Part shown: positions 16,339-25,346 of the stretch, one piece after another
How the letters are laid out: each line of letters starts with the position of its first letter
Position numbering within the stretch: position 1 is the stretch's first letter
Source: Candidatus Gastranaerophilales bacterium
GTDB taxonomy: Bacteria > Cyanobacteriota > Vampirovibrionia > Gastranaerophilales > Gastranaerophilaceae
DNA: 64,000 nt
Assembly: GCA_944325665.1 (NCBI GenBank)
Contig: CALVAY010000004.1
Span: 49,888 to 113,887, forward strand
Direction of reading: 5' to 3'
Notes under the pieces: model-generated
Databases searched by the model: none
Told to the model about the DNA's origin: nothing
The model's input: the letters and a program-made list of their open reading frames with translations, nothing else
Position numbers and translations under genes: made by a program

Positions 16339-16967
16339 GACTTATAATCCAGCCCTTGGGTTTGAACTTGTGTAGCTTTTTCTTCGTTATTTCTATGCGA
16401 TAAAGTTTTACCCAGTTTTTTACCCATATCAAAAGAGAATATCGAAACACCCACAAGGGCAATATCTGCTAAAATATTTGCTGCAATTTTTTTCTTGCCG
16501 GTAAGTCCTTTACTAAAATCATCTACTTTTGAGACAATTTTTGCTGCCAACTCTGTTGAAGTCTTAACTTCTTTTTGAGCCAACGGGTTTGCAACAAGGT
16601 GCTTAAAGAGCTTTTCGCCCGCAAACATTGCACTCATTGCACAACCTTCTTCAATTAAAGCTGCATAAGGATCATCATCCTTCATAACTCGCATGCCGGA
16701 TGCAACACAAAGCAGCGGATTAACAGCTTTTGAAGCAATACCTGTTACTTTTGATGCAGCATTTGTAACACCAATTAAACGCCCTGCATCATCTACACCG
16801 TTTAAAAGAACATTAGCACTACTTTTTAGCGGTGCATAGGTAGAATGCGAAGCAGCGTTTACCAAATTTGTTGTCTGAGCAATAGAAACAGGAGCTCGCC
16901 CCGTATCGCCATGCCCTACTTTACCCATATTTCTTACGTCAAATATTGCGGTTGCAAACACACCCAT
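16335..16967 (-). CDS. 210-aa protein with hydrophobic C-terminal segment, unknown
   Basis: No recognised domain. The N-terminal third is Ser/Ala/Asn-rich (HGDTGRAPVSIAQTTNL) without a cleavable signal. Ala/Gly-rich weakly hydrophobic helices follow, and near the C-terminus there is one segment (ANILADIALVGVSIFSFDMG) that could span a membrane. The tail is polar and Gln/Lys-rich. AAAGG motifs lie upstream of the ATG. Its make-up resembles the 487-aa protein at 32648, also with an Asn/Ser-rich head and a hydrophobic Gly-rich segment. It overlaps the SDR gene tail-to-tail by four bases. Confidence 0.7.
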   Translation of the reverse strand: MGVFATAIFDVRNMGKVGHGDTGRAPVSIAQTTNLVNAASHSTYAPLKSSANVLLNGVDDAGRLIGVTNAASKVTGIASKAVNPLLCVASGMRVMKDDDPYAALIEEGCAMSAMFAGEKLFKHLVANPLAQKEVKTSTELAAKIVSKVDDFSKGLTGKKKIAANILADIALVGVSIFSFDMGKKLGKTLSHRNNEEKATQVQTQGLDYKS

Positions 16968-17069
16968 AATAATACTGACCTTTTAACCTTTCACAGATAA
17001 ATAAAGTATTTTTGTTAGACAAAATTGCCCTAATTTTAATATTTATTAACAATTAAAAAGACTTAAAGC

Positions 17070-17098
17070 TTTACACACTCATATATATTTACTACAAT
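17070..17098 (+). promoter_or_regulatory. Promoter of the DUF1015 gene
   Basis: TTTACA, 17-base spacer, TACAAT, with about 26 bases of leader to the chosen start at 17131. Confidence 0.55.
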
Positions 17099-17130
17099 TA
17101 AATTGAAAGATTTTAATTTTGGAGGTTATT

Positions 17131-18399
17131 TTGGAACTTAAACCTATTAATGCGATTATTTATAATCAAGATAAAGTAGATGTAAAAGATGTTATAGCAC
17201 CGCCTTATGACGTTATAACAAGTGCTTATCAAGACGAATTATATAAAAAATCACCTTACAACATCGTAAGACTTATTTTGACAAAAGGTGATAACAGATA
17301 CGAAGATGCTAAAAACTTCTTTGAAAACTGGCTTAGCGAAGGCGTTTTAAAACGCAGCGAAAAACCTTGTATTTTCTATATTATTCAAAAATACACAACC
17401 GATAACGGAAAGAAAATTGAAAGAAAAGGTTTTATCGCAAGAAATAAAATCGAAAAATTTGAATCTAAAAAAGTATTACCGCACGAATTTACCATGGGCG
17501 GCCCAAAAGAAGACAGATTGAAACTCACAAAAGCGTGCGAAGCTAACTTTAGCCAAATTTTCCTTGTCTATAATGACCCTGAAAAAAATATTGAAACAAA
17601 AGTTGCTCCAAAGTATCTTTCACAAAAACCCTTTATGGATGTTGTTGATGACAACGGCGTTCAAAACATTGTTTATTTAATTGATGATGAAGAAGATATT
17701 AAAGTTTTTGAAAAAACTTTGGAAGATAAAGCGGTTTTAATTGCTGACGGACACCACAGATACGAAACAGCAATGGCTTATTCGGAAATTTCAAATAATC
17801 CTGAAGCAAAATATGTAATGAGCTACTTTACAAACGCTGATGATGAAAACTTAATCATTTTCCCGACTCACAGAATTATCACCAAGTTCATTGAGCCATA
17901 CGTACTTTTAGAAGCTGTTAAAAAATATTTTGACATAGAAGAATTCACATTTAACAGCATGAATAAAACAAAAGTAAAAGAGCAGTTCTTGGCAGCCATT
18001 GAAAAAAGCAACGAAAAAGTTATTTCAATGGGACTATATATGAAAAATGTCAACAAGTTTTACCTTCTTAAATTAAAAGACGGTATGGCAGATTTAGTAG
18101 ATGCCTCTGATGTTCTTAAAAAGCTTGATTTAACAGTGTTGCACGATTTAATCATCACAAAAGAATTGGGCTACACTAAAGAAGAACAAATGGCGCAAGA
18201 CGGTATTAAGTATATTAAGCAAGAATTTGAAGCCTTTGATATGATTGATTTAGGAAAAGCAGAAGCATCGTTTATTATGGCTTATCCTAAAATGAAAGAC
18301 ATTATTGATATATCCTCTCAAGGATACAGAATGCCTCAAAAATCAACATATTTCTATCCAAAATTATTAAGCGGGGTTGTAATTAACCCTCTAAAATAA
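17131..18399 (+). CDS. DUF1015 family protein
   Basis: A 422-aa protein. A TTG at 17131 with GGAGG five bases upstream (17121-17125) is preferred over an in-frame TTG at 17119 that overlaps the Shine-Dalgarno. Family markers are the opening LKPINAIIYNQDKVDVKDVI, then APPYDVIT near residue 25, NIVRLIL, and the highly conserved ADGHHRYETAMAY motif in the middle. DUF1015 proteins are widespread in anaerobes. They are sometimes annotated as SerC-associated, but no activity is certain. It lies 10 bases ahead of the debranching enzyme and is probably co-transcribed with it. Confidence 0.88.
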   Translation: MELKPINAIIYNQDKVDVKDVIAPPYDVITSAYQDELYKKSPYNIVRLILTKGDNRYEDAKNFFENWLSEGVLKRSEKPCIFYIIQKYTTDNGKKIERKGFIARNKIEKFESKKVLPHEFTMGGPKEDRLKLTKACEANFSQIFLVYNDPEKNIETKVAPKYLSQKPFMDVVDDNGVQNIVYLIDDEEDIKVFEKTLEDKAVLIADGHHRYETAMAYSEISNNPEAKYVMSYFTNADDENLIIFPTHRIITKFIEPYVLLEAVKKYFDIEEFTFNSMNKTKVKEQFLAAIEKSNEKVISMGLYMKNVNKFYLLKLKDGMADLVDASDVLKKLDLTVLHDLIITKELGYTKEEQMAQDGIKYIKQEFEAFDMIDLGKAEASFIMAYPKMKDIIDISSQGYRMPQKSTYFYPKLLSGVVINPLK

Positions 18400-18409
18400 A
18401 AGAGGTTAT

Positions 18410-20554
18410 ATGGAAAAAACGACCTTCACCACAGACTCTACAACCGAATTTGGGGCAAATTTTTGCCCTGAAGAAAAAGCGGTGCATTTTAAATTATTTT
18501 CAAAAAATGCTACTAAGGTGATTCTATGCATTTTTGAAAAGCCTGTGGGCGAAGACCCTGTTATGAATCTTCTTATGACAAAAACACAGGAAGATGTTTG
18601 GGAAACATCCGTAAAAACCTATGTATTAAAGGATTTAAAGGAACCGTTTTTCTACGGATACAGAATTTTTGGCCCAAACTGGGAATATGAGGATAATTTT
18701 GAACCGAATACAAAAATCGGCTTTAAGGCAAGAATAGATAATAAAGGCAACAGATTTAACCCTAATAAACTTGCTTTTGACCCGTATTCAAAGGAATTAA
18801 GCCATATTCCGTCCGACACTTGTCATGATATGACAATTTATCGCTCAAGCGAAGAGGATTTTTACAAGGATAATGCAAAGCTTGCTCCAAAATCTGTATT
18901 TTTTACGGACAACAAAAGGCAGATAACCAAAGCACCCTTAAGACCTTTTAGTGAAGAAATTATTGGCGAGGTACACATAAAAGATTTAACTCAAAACTTG
19001 CCAATCGAGGAAAAAGGAACGTATCTGGGCGCGGCAAAGTTTGCTTGGGAAGTTAAAAAAATGGGCATAACAACCATAGAATTTCTGCCGCTGCAAGAAT
19101 TTGATTACAGAGAAGACGGTCAAAATTATTGGGGCTATATGACCCTTAATTTCTTTTCGCCTGCAAGAAAATATGCTTTTAATAAAGAGTATTCAAAAAG
19201 CTTGGATGAATTTAGAACAATGATAGATGAGTTTCACAAGAGTGGAATAAAAGTCTGCATGGATGTTGTCTATAATCATACGGGCGAGGCTCGAATTCAC
19301 TATCATAAAAACCAAGACGCAACTCTTTTATCTTACGCATTAATTGATAATAGCGAATATTACAAGTTATGCAGAAATAAAATTGACAATCAAATGTACT
19401 ATAGGGCAAACTCCGGCTGCCACAATGATACTTTTACGCAAAACAAAAGTATAAAAACCCTTGTTGCAGACTCCATAGCCTTTTGGGCAAAACAAGGAGT
19501 TGATGCATTTCGCTTTGACCTTGCGGCTTCTCTTTTGGATATTTCTCAAGACGAAGACCCTATTTATGATTCCTGCACAAGTCTTTGCGCTCAACTAACC
19601 TGTGAGCTTAAAAAAAGAGGCGTAAAAGTAATTTCGGACCCAAACGAAGCCCAAGAAGGCATAATGCTAATAGCAGAGCCTTGGACTTGCGGGGGCAAAG
19701 ACTGCTACCAGCTTGGTAATTTCCCAAAGAACTGGCTTGAGTGGAATGATGTTTCAAGGGATACAATAAGAAGAGCGGCACTGTTTCCTTCGCATATCAA
19801 TCTTAACGATGTTAGAAATATCATTGAGGGCACAAAAAATAAATTTGAAAACGATTTTAAAGCTATTAACTATATTAGCTGCCATGACGGATTTAGCTTG
19901 TACGACCTTAATTCTTTTTCTGAGCCTAACGAAACAACAACCGGCGGCTCAAAGCATGAACTTTGCTCGAATAATGACAATGATGACGATAAAAAAGAAA
20001 ATTCAATTAAAAAAGAGCTTGCACTTTTATTTTTATCAAAGGGCGTCCCGATGCTTCAGGCCGGCGATTTAATTATGCACACAAAAGGCGGTAATAATAA
20101 CAGCTACAACAGGGATGATGATACAAATTATTACGACTATAAAAAGGCAAATACAAAAGGGTCTTTTCAAAACAGGATTTACACCTTTGCAAAAAGCCTG
20201 ATTGAATTAAGGAAAACTTCAAAAGTATTTACCCAAAGGGACTTTGAAAAATATTTAACCTATTACAATGAACATTCGCAAATTTTAGATGATAAAAGCG
20301 AAAATTTTTGGTTCGACTACAGTAGAAATTATTTCGGAATAAGAATTGATAATGGCGACAATGTTTTATTTATAGCTTTTTCAAAACATCCTTTTGAATA
20401 CAAAGCCAAACTGCCTGACGCACAAGATGGCAAAAACTGGTACATTCTTTTTGACACTTCAAACAAAGAACATACAACTTTTGAACCTAAAGAATTCTTT
20501 GGGCTTGAATATATTCTAAACACGAACTCTATTGTGGTATTTAGGCAGATGTAA
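18410..20554 (+). CDS. GH13 glycogen-debranching / isoamylase-type enzyme
   Basis: A 714-aa alpha-amylase-superfamily hydrolase likely to cut alpha-1,6 links of glycogen or starch-like glucans. An N-terminal CBM48-like beta domain (VHFKLFSKNATKVILCIF) precedes the (beta/alpha)8 barrel. Conserved regions: I, CMDVVYNHTGE; II, GVDAFRFDLAASLLD with the nucleophile Asp; III, MLIAEPWTCGG with the acid/base Glu; IV, NYISCHDGFSLYDL with the stabilising Asp. The long loop after region IV (ETTTGGSKHELCSNNDNDDD) matches GlgX/isoamylase. AGAGG lies before the ATG. It is downstream of and close to the DUF1015 gene. It is cytoplasmic, with no signal peptide. GlgX or isoamylase (TreX) specificity is not settled. 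Confidence 0.88.
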   Translation: MEKTTFTTDSTTEFGANFCPEEKAVHFKLFSKNATKVILCIFEKPVGEDPVMNLLMTKTQEDVWETSVKTYVLKDLKEPFFYGYRIFGPNWEYEDNFEPNTKIGFKARIDNKGNRFNPNKLAFDPYSKELSHIPSDTCHDMTIYRSSEEDFYKDNAKLAPKSVFFTDNKRQITKAPLRPFSEEIIGEVHIKDLTQNLPIEEKGTYLGAAKFAWEVKKMGITTIEFLPLQEFDYREDGQNYWGYMTLNFFSPARKYAFNKEYSKSLDEFRTMIDEFHKSGIKVCMDVVYNHTGEARIHYHKNQDATLLSYALIDNSEYYKLCRNKIDNQMYYRANSGCHNDTFTQNKSIKTLVADSIAFWAKQGVDAFRFDLAASLLDISQDEDPIYDSCTSLCAQLTCELKKRGVKVISDPNEAQEGIMLIAEPWTCGGKDCYQLGNFPKNWLEWNDVSRDTIRRAALFPSHINLNDVRNIIEGTKNKFENDFKAINYISCHDGFSLYDLNSFSEPNETTTGGSKHELCSNNDNDDDKKENSIKKELALLFLSKGVPMLQAGDLIMHTKGGNNNSYNRDDDTNYYDYKKANTKGSFQNRIYTFAKSLIELRKTSKVFTQRDFEKYLTYYNEHSQILDDKSENFWFDYSRNYFGIRIDNGDNVLFIAFSKHPFEYKAKLPDAQDGKNWYILFDTSNKEHTTFEPKEFFGLEYILNTNSIVVFRQM

Positions 20555-20567
20555 AAAAATTAAAACT

Positions 20568-21581
20568 TTAATTTACAACTTTATCCACAACCGGAGCAAG
20601 TTTTTTCAGCTTATTGTATAGGGCGTCAAACTGCTCAGGATATAACGATTGTGCCCCGTCGCATAATGCGCACTCGGGTTTGTTGTGAACTTCTATTATA
20701 AGTCCGTCGCAACCAGCTGCAACTGAGGCCAAAGACATTGGAACAACTTTATCCCTCAAACCTGTACCATGAGACGGGTCAACTATTATCGGCAAGTGGC
20801 TTAGTTTTTTAACAACGGGAATTGCGCACAAATCAAGAGTATTTCTTGTTGCAACTTCAAAAGTTCTTATGCCTCTTTCGCAAAGAATAACTTCTCTGTT
20901 TGTGCCCGATAAAATATACTCAGCTGCCATTAACCACTCGTTAATTGTAGCGGATAACCCTCTTTTTATTATAACGGGCTTATTTACCCTGCTTAATTCT
21001 CTTAAAAGGTTGAAGTTTTGCATATTTCTTGCGCCCACTTGCAAAATATCAACATATTTAATAAACAGAGGAATTTGGCTTATCTCCATAACCTCAGATG
21101 TAACTGCAAGATTATACTTATCAGCCGCCGCTCTTATAAGCTTTAGCCCCTCTTCTCCTAAGCCCTGAAAAGAATACGGTGAAGTCCTGGGTTTAAAAGC
21201 ACCGCCTCTTATAATTTTTACACCAGATTGAGATAGCAACCTTGCGCATTCAAAAATTTGCTCTTCGCTCTCTATGGTACAAGGCCCTGCTATCATGCCT
21301 GTATATCCGCCGCCGAATTTTACACCGTTAACTTCAATTACCGTATCTTCCTGTTGAAAAATTCTTGAAGCAAGCTTATAGCTTGAGGATATTTTTATTA
21401 CTTCTTTTACACCGTCTAAAAGCTCAAATTCTCTCGGGTCGATTACTTTCTCTCCGACAGCACCGATAATTGTATGAGATTCACCCTCTGACAGGTGAAC
21501 TTCGCGCCCTTTAAGCTTAATTAAATCTATTACTTTATTAATGTCATCCTGAGTTGCACCATGGCGCATTACAATTATCAT
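20568..21581 (-). CDS. aroF: 3-deoxy-7-phosphoheptulonate (DAHP) synthase
   Basis: First enzyme of the shikimate pathway, joining PEP and erythrose 4-phosphate. The 337-aa protein starts at the ATG at 21581 (GGAGAG upstream); an in-frame TTG at 21587 is less likely. Residues 1-65 form the ferredoxin-like regulatory domain typical of the class-I-beta enzymes (MIIVMRHGATQDDINKVIDL). The barrel has GPCTIESEEQI, IRGGAFKPRTSPYSFQGLG, VGARNMQNF with a conserved R-N-M, and PIIVDPSHGTGLRD with the metal and PEP ligands. Feedback control through the N-terminal domain is a family trait, not shown here. It converges on the debranching-enzyme gene with no clear terminator. Confidence 0.93.
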   Translation of the reverse strand: MIIVMRHGATQDDINKVIDLIKLKGREVHLSEGESHTIIGAVGEKVIDPREFELLDGVKEVIKISSSYKLASRIFQQEDTVIEVNGVKFGGGYTGMIAGPCTIESEEQIFECARLLSQSGVKIIRGGAFKPRTSPYSFQGLGEEGLKLIRAAADKYNLAVTSEVMEISQIPLFIKYVDILQVGARNMQNFNLLRELSRVNKPVIIKRGLSATINEWLMAAEYILSGTNREVILCERGIRTFEVATRNTLDLCAIPVVKKLSHLPIIVDPSHGTGLRDKVVPMSLASVAAGCDGLIIEVHNKPECALCDGAQSLYPEQFDALYNKLKKLAPVVDKVVN

Positions 21582-21639
21582 ATTCAACTCTCCAATTATT
21601 GCATTAAAAAAGAGAGTCTTTAAAAACTCTCTTTAAATA

Positions 21640-21724
21640 TGGTGGGCGAGAAGGGAATCGAACCCCCACGCATTGCTGCACAAGATCCTAAATCTAGCGC
21701 GTCTACCAATTTCGCCACTCGCCC
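21640..21724 (-). tRNA. tRNA-Leu, anticodon UAG
   Basis: An 85-nt cloverleaf: acceptor GGGCGAG / CTCGCCC, discriminator A and an encoded CCA, D-arm GGCGAAATTGGTAGACGC, anticodon loop TTTAGGA and a long variable arm, as expected for a class II tRNA. The T-arm is GGGGG TTCGATT CCCTT. The anticodon stem CTAGA / TCTTG has a U-U mismatch at its second pair, an oddity. It lies downstream of its own promoter-like sequence (21771-21799). Confidence 0.93.
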
Positions 21725-21770
21725 ACAATTTTCAATTCACAATCAAGCAGGCAACCCTGTTGACTATATA

Positions 21771-21799
21771 AATCTACATCAAAAAAAATATCTCGTCAA
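21771..21799 (-). promoter_or_regulatory. Candidate promoter of tRNA-Leu(UAG)
   Basis: On the minus strand: TTGACG, 17-base spacer, TAGATT, about 40 bases ahead of the mature tRNA 5' end and just past the terminator of the small-RNA candidate. Confidence 0.45.
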
Positions 21800-21810
21800 G
21801 AAAAAATACA

Positions 21811-21922
21811 TAAAAAAAACTCCCCTTAGGGGAGTAATACTTTTTATAGGAAGGGAAGGTTAGGAAGTTTGGTTAGTGTGTGTTTATAAAATTTGGAGTT
21901 GCTTATTTCGTTTTTAGTTTTG
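21811..21922 (-). ncRNA. Candidate small regulatory RNA with C/U-rich stretch
   Basis: A minus-strand unit of about 110 bases between a promoter-like AT motif (21930-21951) and a strong terminator (21811-21835: ACTCCCC, TAA loop, GGGGAGT, then eight T). No start codon or reading frame is present between them. The middle contains three CTTCC motifs (complement of 21849-21867), complementary to GGAAG/AGGAAG ribosome-binding sites, in an otherwise unstructured A/C-rich region. It lies upstream of tRNA-Leu on the same strand but is separated from it by the terminator. The 5' end is an estimate. Confidence 0.45.
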
Positions 21923-21985
21923 TTTATCACTTACATATATATAAAGTATATCAACTTTATAGAATTGCGCTATATTGTTATTTTG

Positions 21986-23335
21986 TTACATTTCTTTACA
22001 AAACGATTTTATAAACTCTACCGCTTCCTCTTTTGTATTCACCTTCTTTTCAAGCTGTGCCTCACTTAGAGCCTCTATCACCTCGCCTAATTTTCTTGAA
22101 GGTTTAATGTTTAAAATCTGCATAATTTCTACACCGTCAAGCAATTTTGGAAGTTTTTCAAGCCTCGGCTCAATATTTTCGTAAAATTCCAATAATATTT
22201 TTAGATTGCTTAAATTAGCCTCAACCATTTCATCGCTCACCATTGGACCTCTGGCACAAAGCCTGTCCGCCCTTGCAAGCTCAATTACATCTCTGACATA
22301 AGGGTGAAGTTTTTTAACAAACCTGATTTTTGCCTTATCCTGTACATCTTCACTGCTCATAAGTGCAGAAGGGTATATATGATTTTTTATAAGAGATGAT
22401 ATGTACTCAATTTGCTTGTTTGAAAATTTTAAATTAGTCAAAATCGGTTTTATAAGTTTTGCACCAACCTCATCATGACCTATAAACCTGTGCCTGCCCG
22501 TGGGTTCAATTGTGTGAGTAGAGGGTTTTCCTATATCATGGCAAAATGCCGCAATTCTAAAGTAAGGGTTTTTTGTGCGAATTGTCCTTGCGCACATTAA
22601 GCTGTGTTCAAATAAATTCAAGTGATGATGAGTGTTTGGAGGAATTTTTTTAATTTCATCAACAAAAGGGAAAATTTCGCTTAAAAAGCCTGCTTCATCA
22701 GCTTTTCTTATTGCAACATCAAAGTAATCACCTTCAAAGAGTTTAACAAGCTCCTGATTAACCCTCTCCTTAGCGCATTTTTGAATATCTTTTTTATTTT
22801 CCTCTATAAATTTAAAATCGTCTTCATCAAGCTCAAAATTAAAAGTCGAGATAAAACGAAAAGCTCTTAGCATCCTAAGCGGGTCATCTTTAAAATTATC
22901 ATGACTGTATGTCTTTAAAATACCGCACTTAATAGCACAAATAGCATCTGTCGGGTCATAAAATTCTTTTTTTCTAAGGTTAAAAAACAGTGAATTTAGC
23001 GTAAAATCCCTTCTTCTTGCATCTTTTTCAATATCGCCCATAAGAGCTTTTGAAATGTCAAAATAATTTTCTTTATCCTCAAGAACAACTCTGTATATCT
23101 TGTTTTCGCTATCTAATTCAATAAAAGTCCCGCCTGTTTTTTGAGCAAAAGTCAAGGCTAAGTCTTTCGGGTCATTAAGACAAACAATGTCTCTATCTAA
23201 AGACGTCCTTCCTAAAAACAAATCTCTTAAATAGCCGCCCACAAGCCAAATATCTTCTTTATTTGCACAAGATAAAAGCACTTGCAAAAATTTATCCGAT
23301 AAAATATTTTCAACTACATAATCACAACTTTGCAC
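21986..23335 (-). CDS. cca: CCA tRNA nucleotidyltransferase / poly(A) polymerase family with HD domain
   Basis: A 449-aa class II nucleotidyltransferase that adds or repairs the tRNA CCA end. The head domain has VGGYLRDLFLGRTSLDRDIV (the G-G-x-x-R and D-x-D metal site). DARRRDFTLNSL follows, and DDPLRMLRAFRF is the neck. An HD phosphohydrolase domain follows with FEHSLMCART, AAFCHDIGKP and HDEVGAKL. The start is GTG at 23335, overlapping the rsmE stop by one base (TAGTG), which implies coupling. Domain order matches bacterial CCA enzymes with HD. A pure A-adding role cannot be excluded, since one tRNA here encodes CCA and the other does not. Confidence 0.9.
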   Translation of the reverse strand: MQSCDYVVENILSDKFLQVLLSCANKEDIWLVGGYLRDLFLGRTSLDRDIVCLNDPKDLALTFAQKTGGTFIELDSENKIYRVVLEDKENYFDISKALMGDIEKDARRRDFTLNSLFFNLRKKEFYDPTDAICAIKCGILKTYSHDNFKDDPLRMLRAFRFISTFNFELDEDDFKFIEENKKDIQKCAKERVNQELVKLFEGDYFDVAIRKADEAGFLSEIFPFVDEIKKIPPNTHHHLNLFEHSLMCARTIRTKNPYFRIAAFCHDIGKPSTHTIEPTGRHRFIGHDEVGAKLIKPILTNLKFSNKQIEYISSLIKNHIYPSALMSSEDVQDKAKIRFVKKLHPYVRDVIELARADRLCARGPMVSDEMVEANLSNLKILLEFYENIEPRLEKLPKLLDGVEIMQILNIKPSRKLGEVIEALSEAQLEKKVNTKEEAVEFIKSFCKEM

Positions 23336-24057
23336 TATAACCTCGTTACAATGTTTGAAATGCCTGCAACAGCTGCATTTGGCGCTTTAAAGATTAATTT
23401 ACCCAAATCTACAAGCTTATAACCTTGAGATTTAAAATAATCAAATTCACTCTCGCTAAACCCGCCTTCAGGGCCTACTACAACAACAATGGGCAAATTT
23501 ATATCAACATCTTTTATAGCTTGAGCAATATTTAAAAAAGAATATTTTTCAGCGTATATAATTACATTTTCTTTTTTATACTTTTCAAGCAAGGAAAAAT
23601 CTCCGCTTAGGGGTTCAATTTGGGCAAAATTTGCCCTCTCGCACTGTTTTACAGCTTCATCAGCTACTTTTTGCCATTTTGATAATTTATTTTCAAAAGT
23701 CTTTCTTGCAACGGCGCATCTGTCGCTTACAATAGGGAAAATTTTTCTAACTCCGCACTGCACAGCTCCCGAAATAAGCTCAAGTTGAGCTTCAGGTTTT
23801 AATACTGCCTGAGTCAAAAAAATATCATAAGGTAATTTCCTCTGCGATTGGTAACTTTTTTTAACCTGAGCAGATAATGCCTTATTTTCCAGAGCAACAA
23901 CAACTGTTTCATACTGAATCTCGTTTTCATCAATAAACTTTAATTCCTCGCCAAGTCTTACTCTAAGAGAGCTTACAAGGTGTCTTAGAAGTTCTTTATC
24001 TAAAACAGTTATAACATTGTTTTGAATTTGATTAGATTTTATAAAAAAATGAGGCAT
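23335..24057 (-). CDS. rsmE: 16S rRNA (uracil-1498-N3) methyltransferase
   Basis: A 240-aa SPOUT-fold SAM-dependent methyltransferase acting on U1498 of 16S rRNA. The N-terminal PUA-like domain opens MPHFFIKSNQIQNNVITVLD with HLVSSLRVRLGE. The knot has ILTQAVLKP-type LTQAVLKPEAQLEL, KIFPIVSDRCAV, RANFAQIEPL and the SAM-binding VVVVGPEGGFSESEFDYF with G-P-E-G-G-F. The length is normal. It is coupled to cca downstream. Confidence 0.92.
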   Translation of the reverse strand: MPHFFIKSNQIQNNVITVLDKELLRHLVSSLRVRLGEELKFIDENEIQYETVVVALENKALSAQVKKSYQSQRKLPYDIFLTQAVLKPEAQLELISGAVQCGVRKIFPIVSDRCAVARKTFENKLSKWQKVADEAVKQCERANFAQIEPLSGDFSLLEKYKKENVIIYAEKYSFLNIAQAIKDVDINLPIVVVVGPEGGFSESEFDYFKSQGYKLVDLGKLIFKAPNAAVAGISNIVTRL

Positions 24058-24206
24058 AACAAGGTGATTTTACCATAAAAAAATATATTTTTTTCAATTT
24101 TCTACACCAAACGGTGGATATTTATTAAAACGGATTTAAGGCTTAAAACTCACTTTGCACAAGGGTTTACGAGATTATCTATAACTTTGGTATAAGAAAG
24201 CCAAAC

Positions 24207-24233
24207 TAAAGTATAAGAAAATTTAATCGATTA
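24207..24233 (+). promoter_or_regulatory. Sigma-28 (FliA)-like promoter of the flagellin gene
   Basis: TAAAGTAT, 11-base spacer, ATCGATTA. The enterobacterial consensus is TAAAGTTT-N11-GCCGATAA, so the -35 matches 7 of 8 and the -10 matches 5 of 8 with exact spacing. It lies 34 bases ahead of the flagellin ATG. Confidence 0.65.
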
Positions 24234-24266
24234 CCATCTTGTGGAAAAAAATTAGGAGAGAAAAAA

Positions 24267-25193
24267 ATGGCAATTACTGTAAACACAAACGTACCATCTT
24301 TAATTGCCCAAAGCAGTCTAAACAAATCGTTAAGCGCTATGGAAAAAGCAATGCAGCAATTAACGACCGGTTTAAAAATTAACAATGCCGGTGATGACGC
24401 AGCGGGCTTGGTTATTTCAGAAAACATGAAAATCCAAATCAATGGCTCAAGAAAAGCCATGGACAACGTGCAAGACGCACAAAATTTCGCAGCAGTAGCA
24501 GAAAGCGGCATGACAGCTATCGGTGATCACCTTCAAAGAATTAACGAATTATTAATTCAAGGTGCAAGTGATACATACAGTACAGAATCAAGAAAAGCAA
24601 TCTTGGTTGAAATCAATCAAAGACTTGAAGATATTAACATGATTGCTCAATCATCTTCATTCAACGGAAGAACAATGCTAGACGGCAGCTTCGACCCTGC
24701 GGATCCGGATAAAAGATTTATTATCCACATCGGTCCGTTTACGGATGCTGACCCTGACAATCCATTGAACACAATTGATATTTCAGGTGCATTTTCTGAC
24801 TGTCATTTATCACAACTTGGAATAGGTACAACTATCGATGGCGGCGGCACTTATGACGGAATTATTCTTCCTGACGAACTAAATCCTGACGACCCTGCTT
24901 TTGACCCGACAGGCGATAACTTTAGGGCATATATGGATACAATTCAAGCCGCAGTAGGTACAATCACAAGTTCCAGAGGTCTTTTGGGCGGTTATCTAAA
25001 CAGAATGACTTCAACTTATGACAACCTAAATGCCACAATTGAAAGCTTGACAACTGCAAAATCAAGAATTACCGACACAGATGTCGCTGTGGCAAGTTCA
25101 GAGATGATTAAACAACAAATCTTGGAACAAACTTCAGCATCAATGTTAACTCAAGCAAACCAAATCCCATCAATAGCCTTGAGCTTAATATAA
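24267..25193 (+). CDS. fliC: Flagellin
   Basis: A 308-aa filament protein. The N-terminal D0/D1 has MAITVNTNVPSLIAQSSLNK, MQQLTTGLKINNAGDDAAGL and RINELLIQGASDTYS. The C-terminal D1/D0 has RITDTDVAVASSEMIKQQIL and SMLTQANQIPSIALSLI. The central domain is short, about 110 residues, and acidic and Pro/Asp-rich (DPADPDKRF, LPDELNPDDPAFDPTG), in place of large D2/D3 domains. TAGGAGAG precedes the ATG, and a sigma-28-like promoter and a terminator make it monocistronic. It is exported unprocessed through the flagellar type III apparatus. No other flagellar gene is in the window. Confidence 0.94.
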   Translation: MAITVNTNVPSLIAQSSLNKSLSAMEKAMQQLTTGLKINNAGDDAAGLVISENMKIQINGSRKAMDNVQDAQNFAAVAESGMTAIGDHLQRINELLIQGASDTYSTESRKAILVEINQRLEDINMIAQSSSFNGRTMLDGSFDPADPDKRFIIHIGPFTDADPDNPLNTIDISGAFSDCHLSQLGIGTTIDGGGTYDGIILPDELNPDDPAFDPTGDNFRAYMDTIQAAVGTITSSRGLLGGYLNRMTSTYDNLNATIESLTTAKSRITDTDVAVASSEMIKQQILEQTSASMLTQANQIPSIALSLI

Positions 25194-25226
25194 TAAGCCA
25201 AAATAAAAATTTCTCTCCATAAACAC

Positions 25227-25274
25227 ACACAAAAGTGCATTTATGCTTGGCATTAATGTGCTTTTGTGTTTTTT
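25227..25274 (+). terminator. Rho-independent terminator after flagellin
   Basis: A long stem pairing ACACAAAAGTGCATT with AATGTGCTTTTGTGT (two G-U pairs), a loop of about 10 bases, then TTTTTCC. Confidence 0.78.
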
Positions 25275-25346
25275 CCATAAAGATTATGTTAAGAGGCAAA
25301 TGTTTTGTGATAAGATTATATTAAAGTTAGTATCGGGAGAGAAAAT

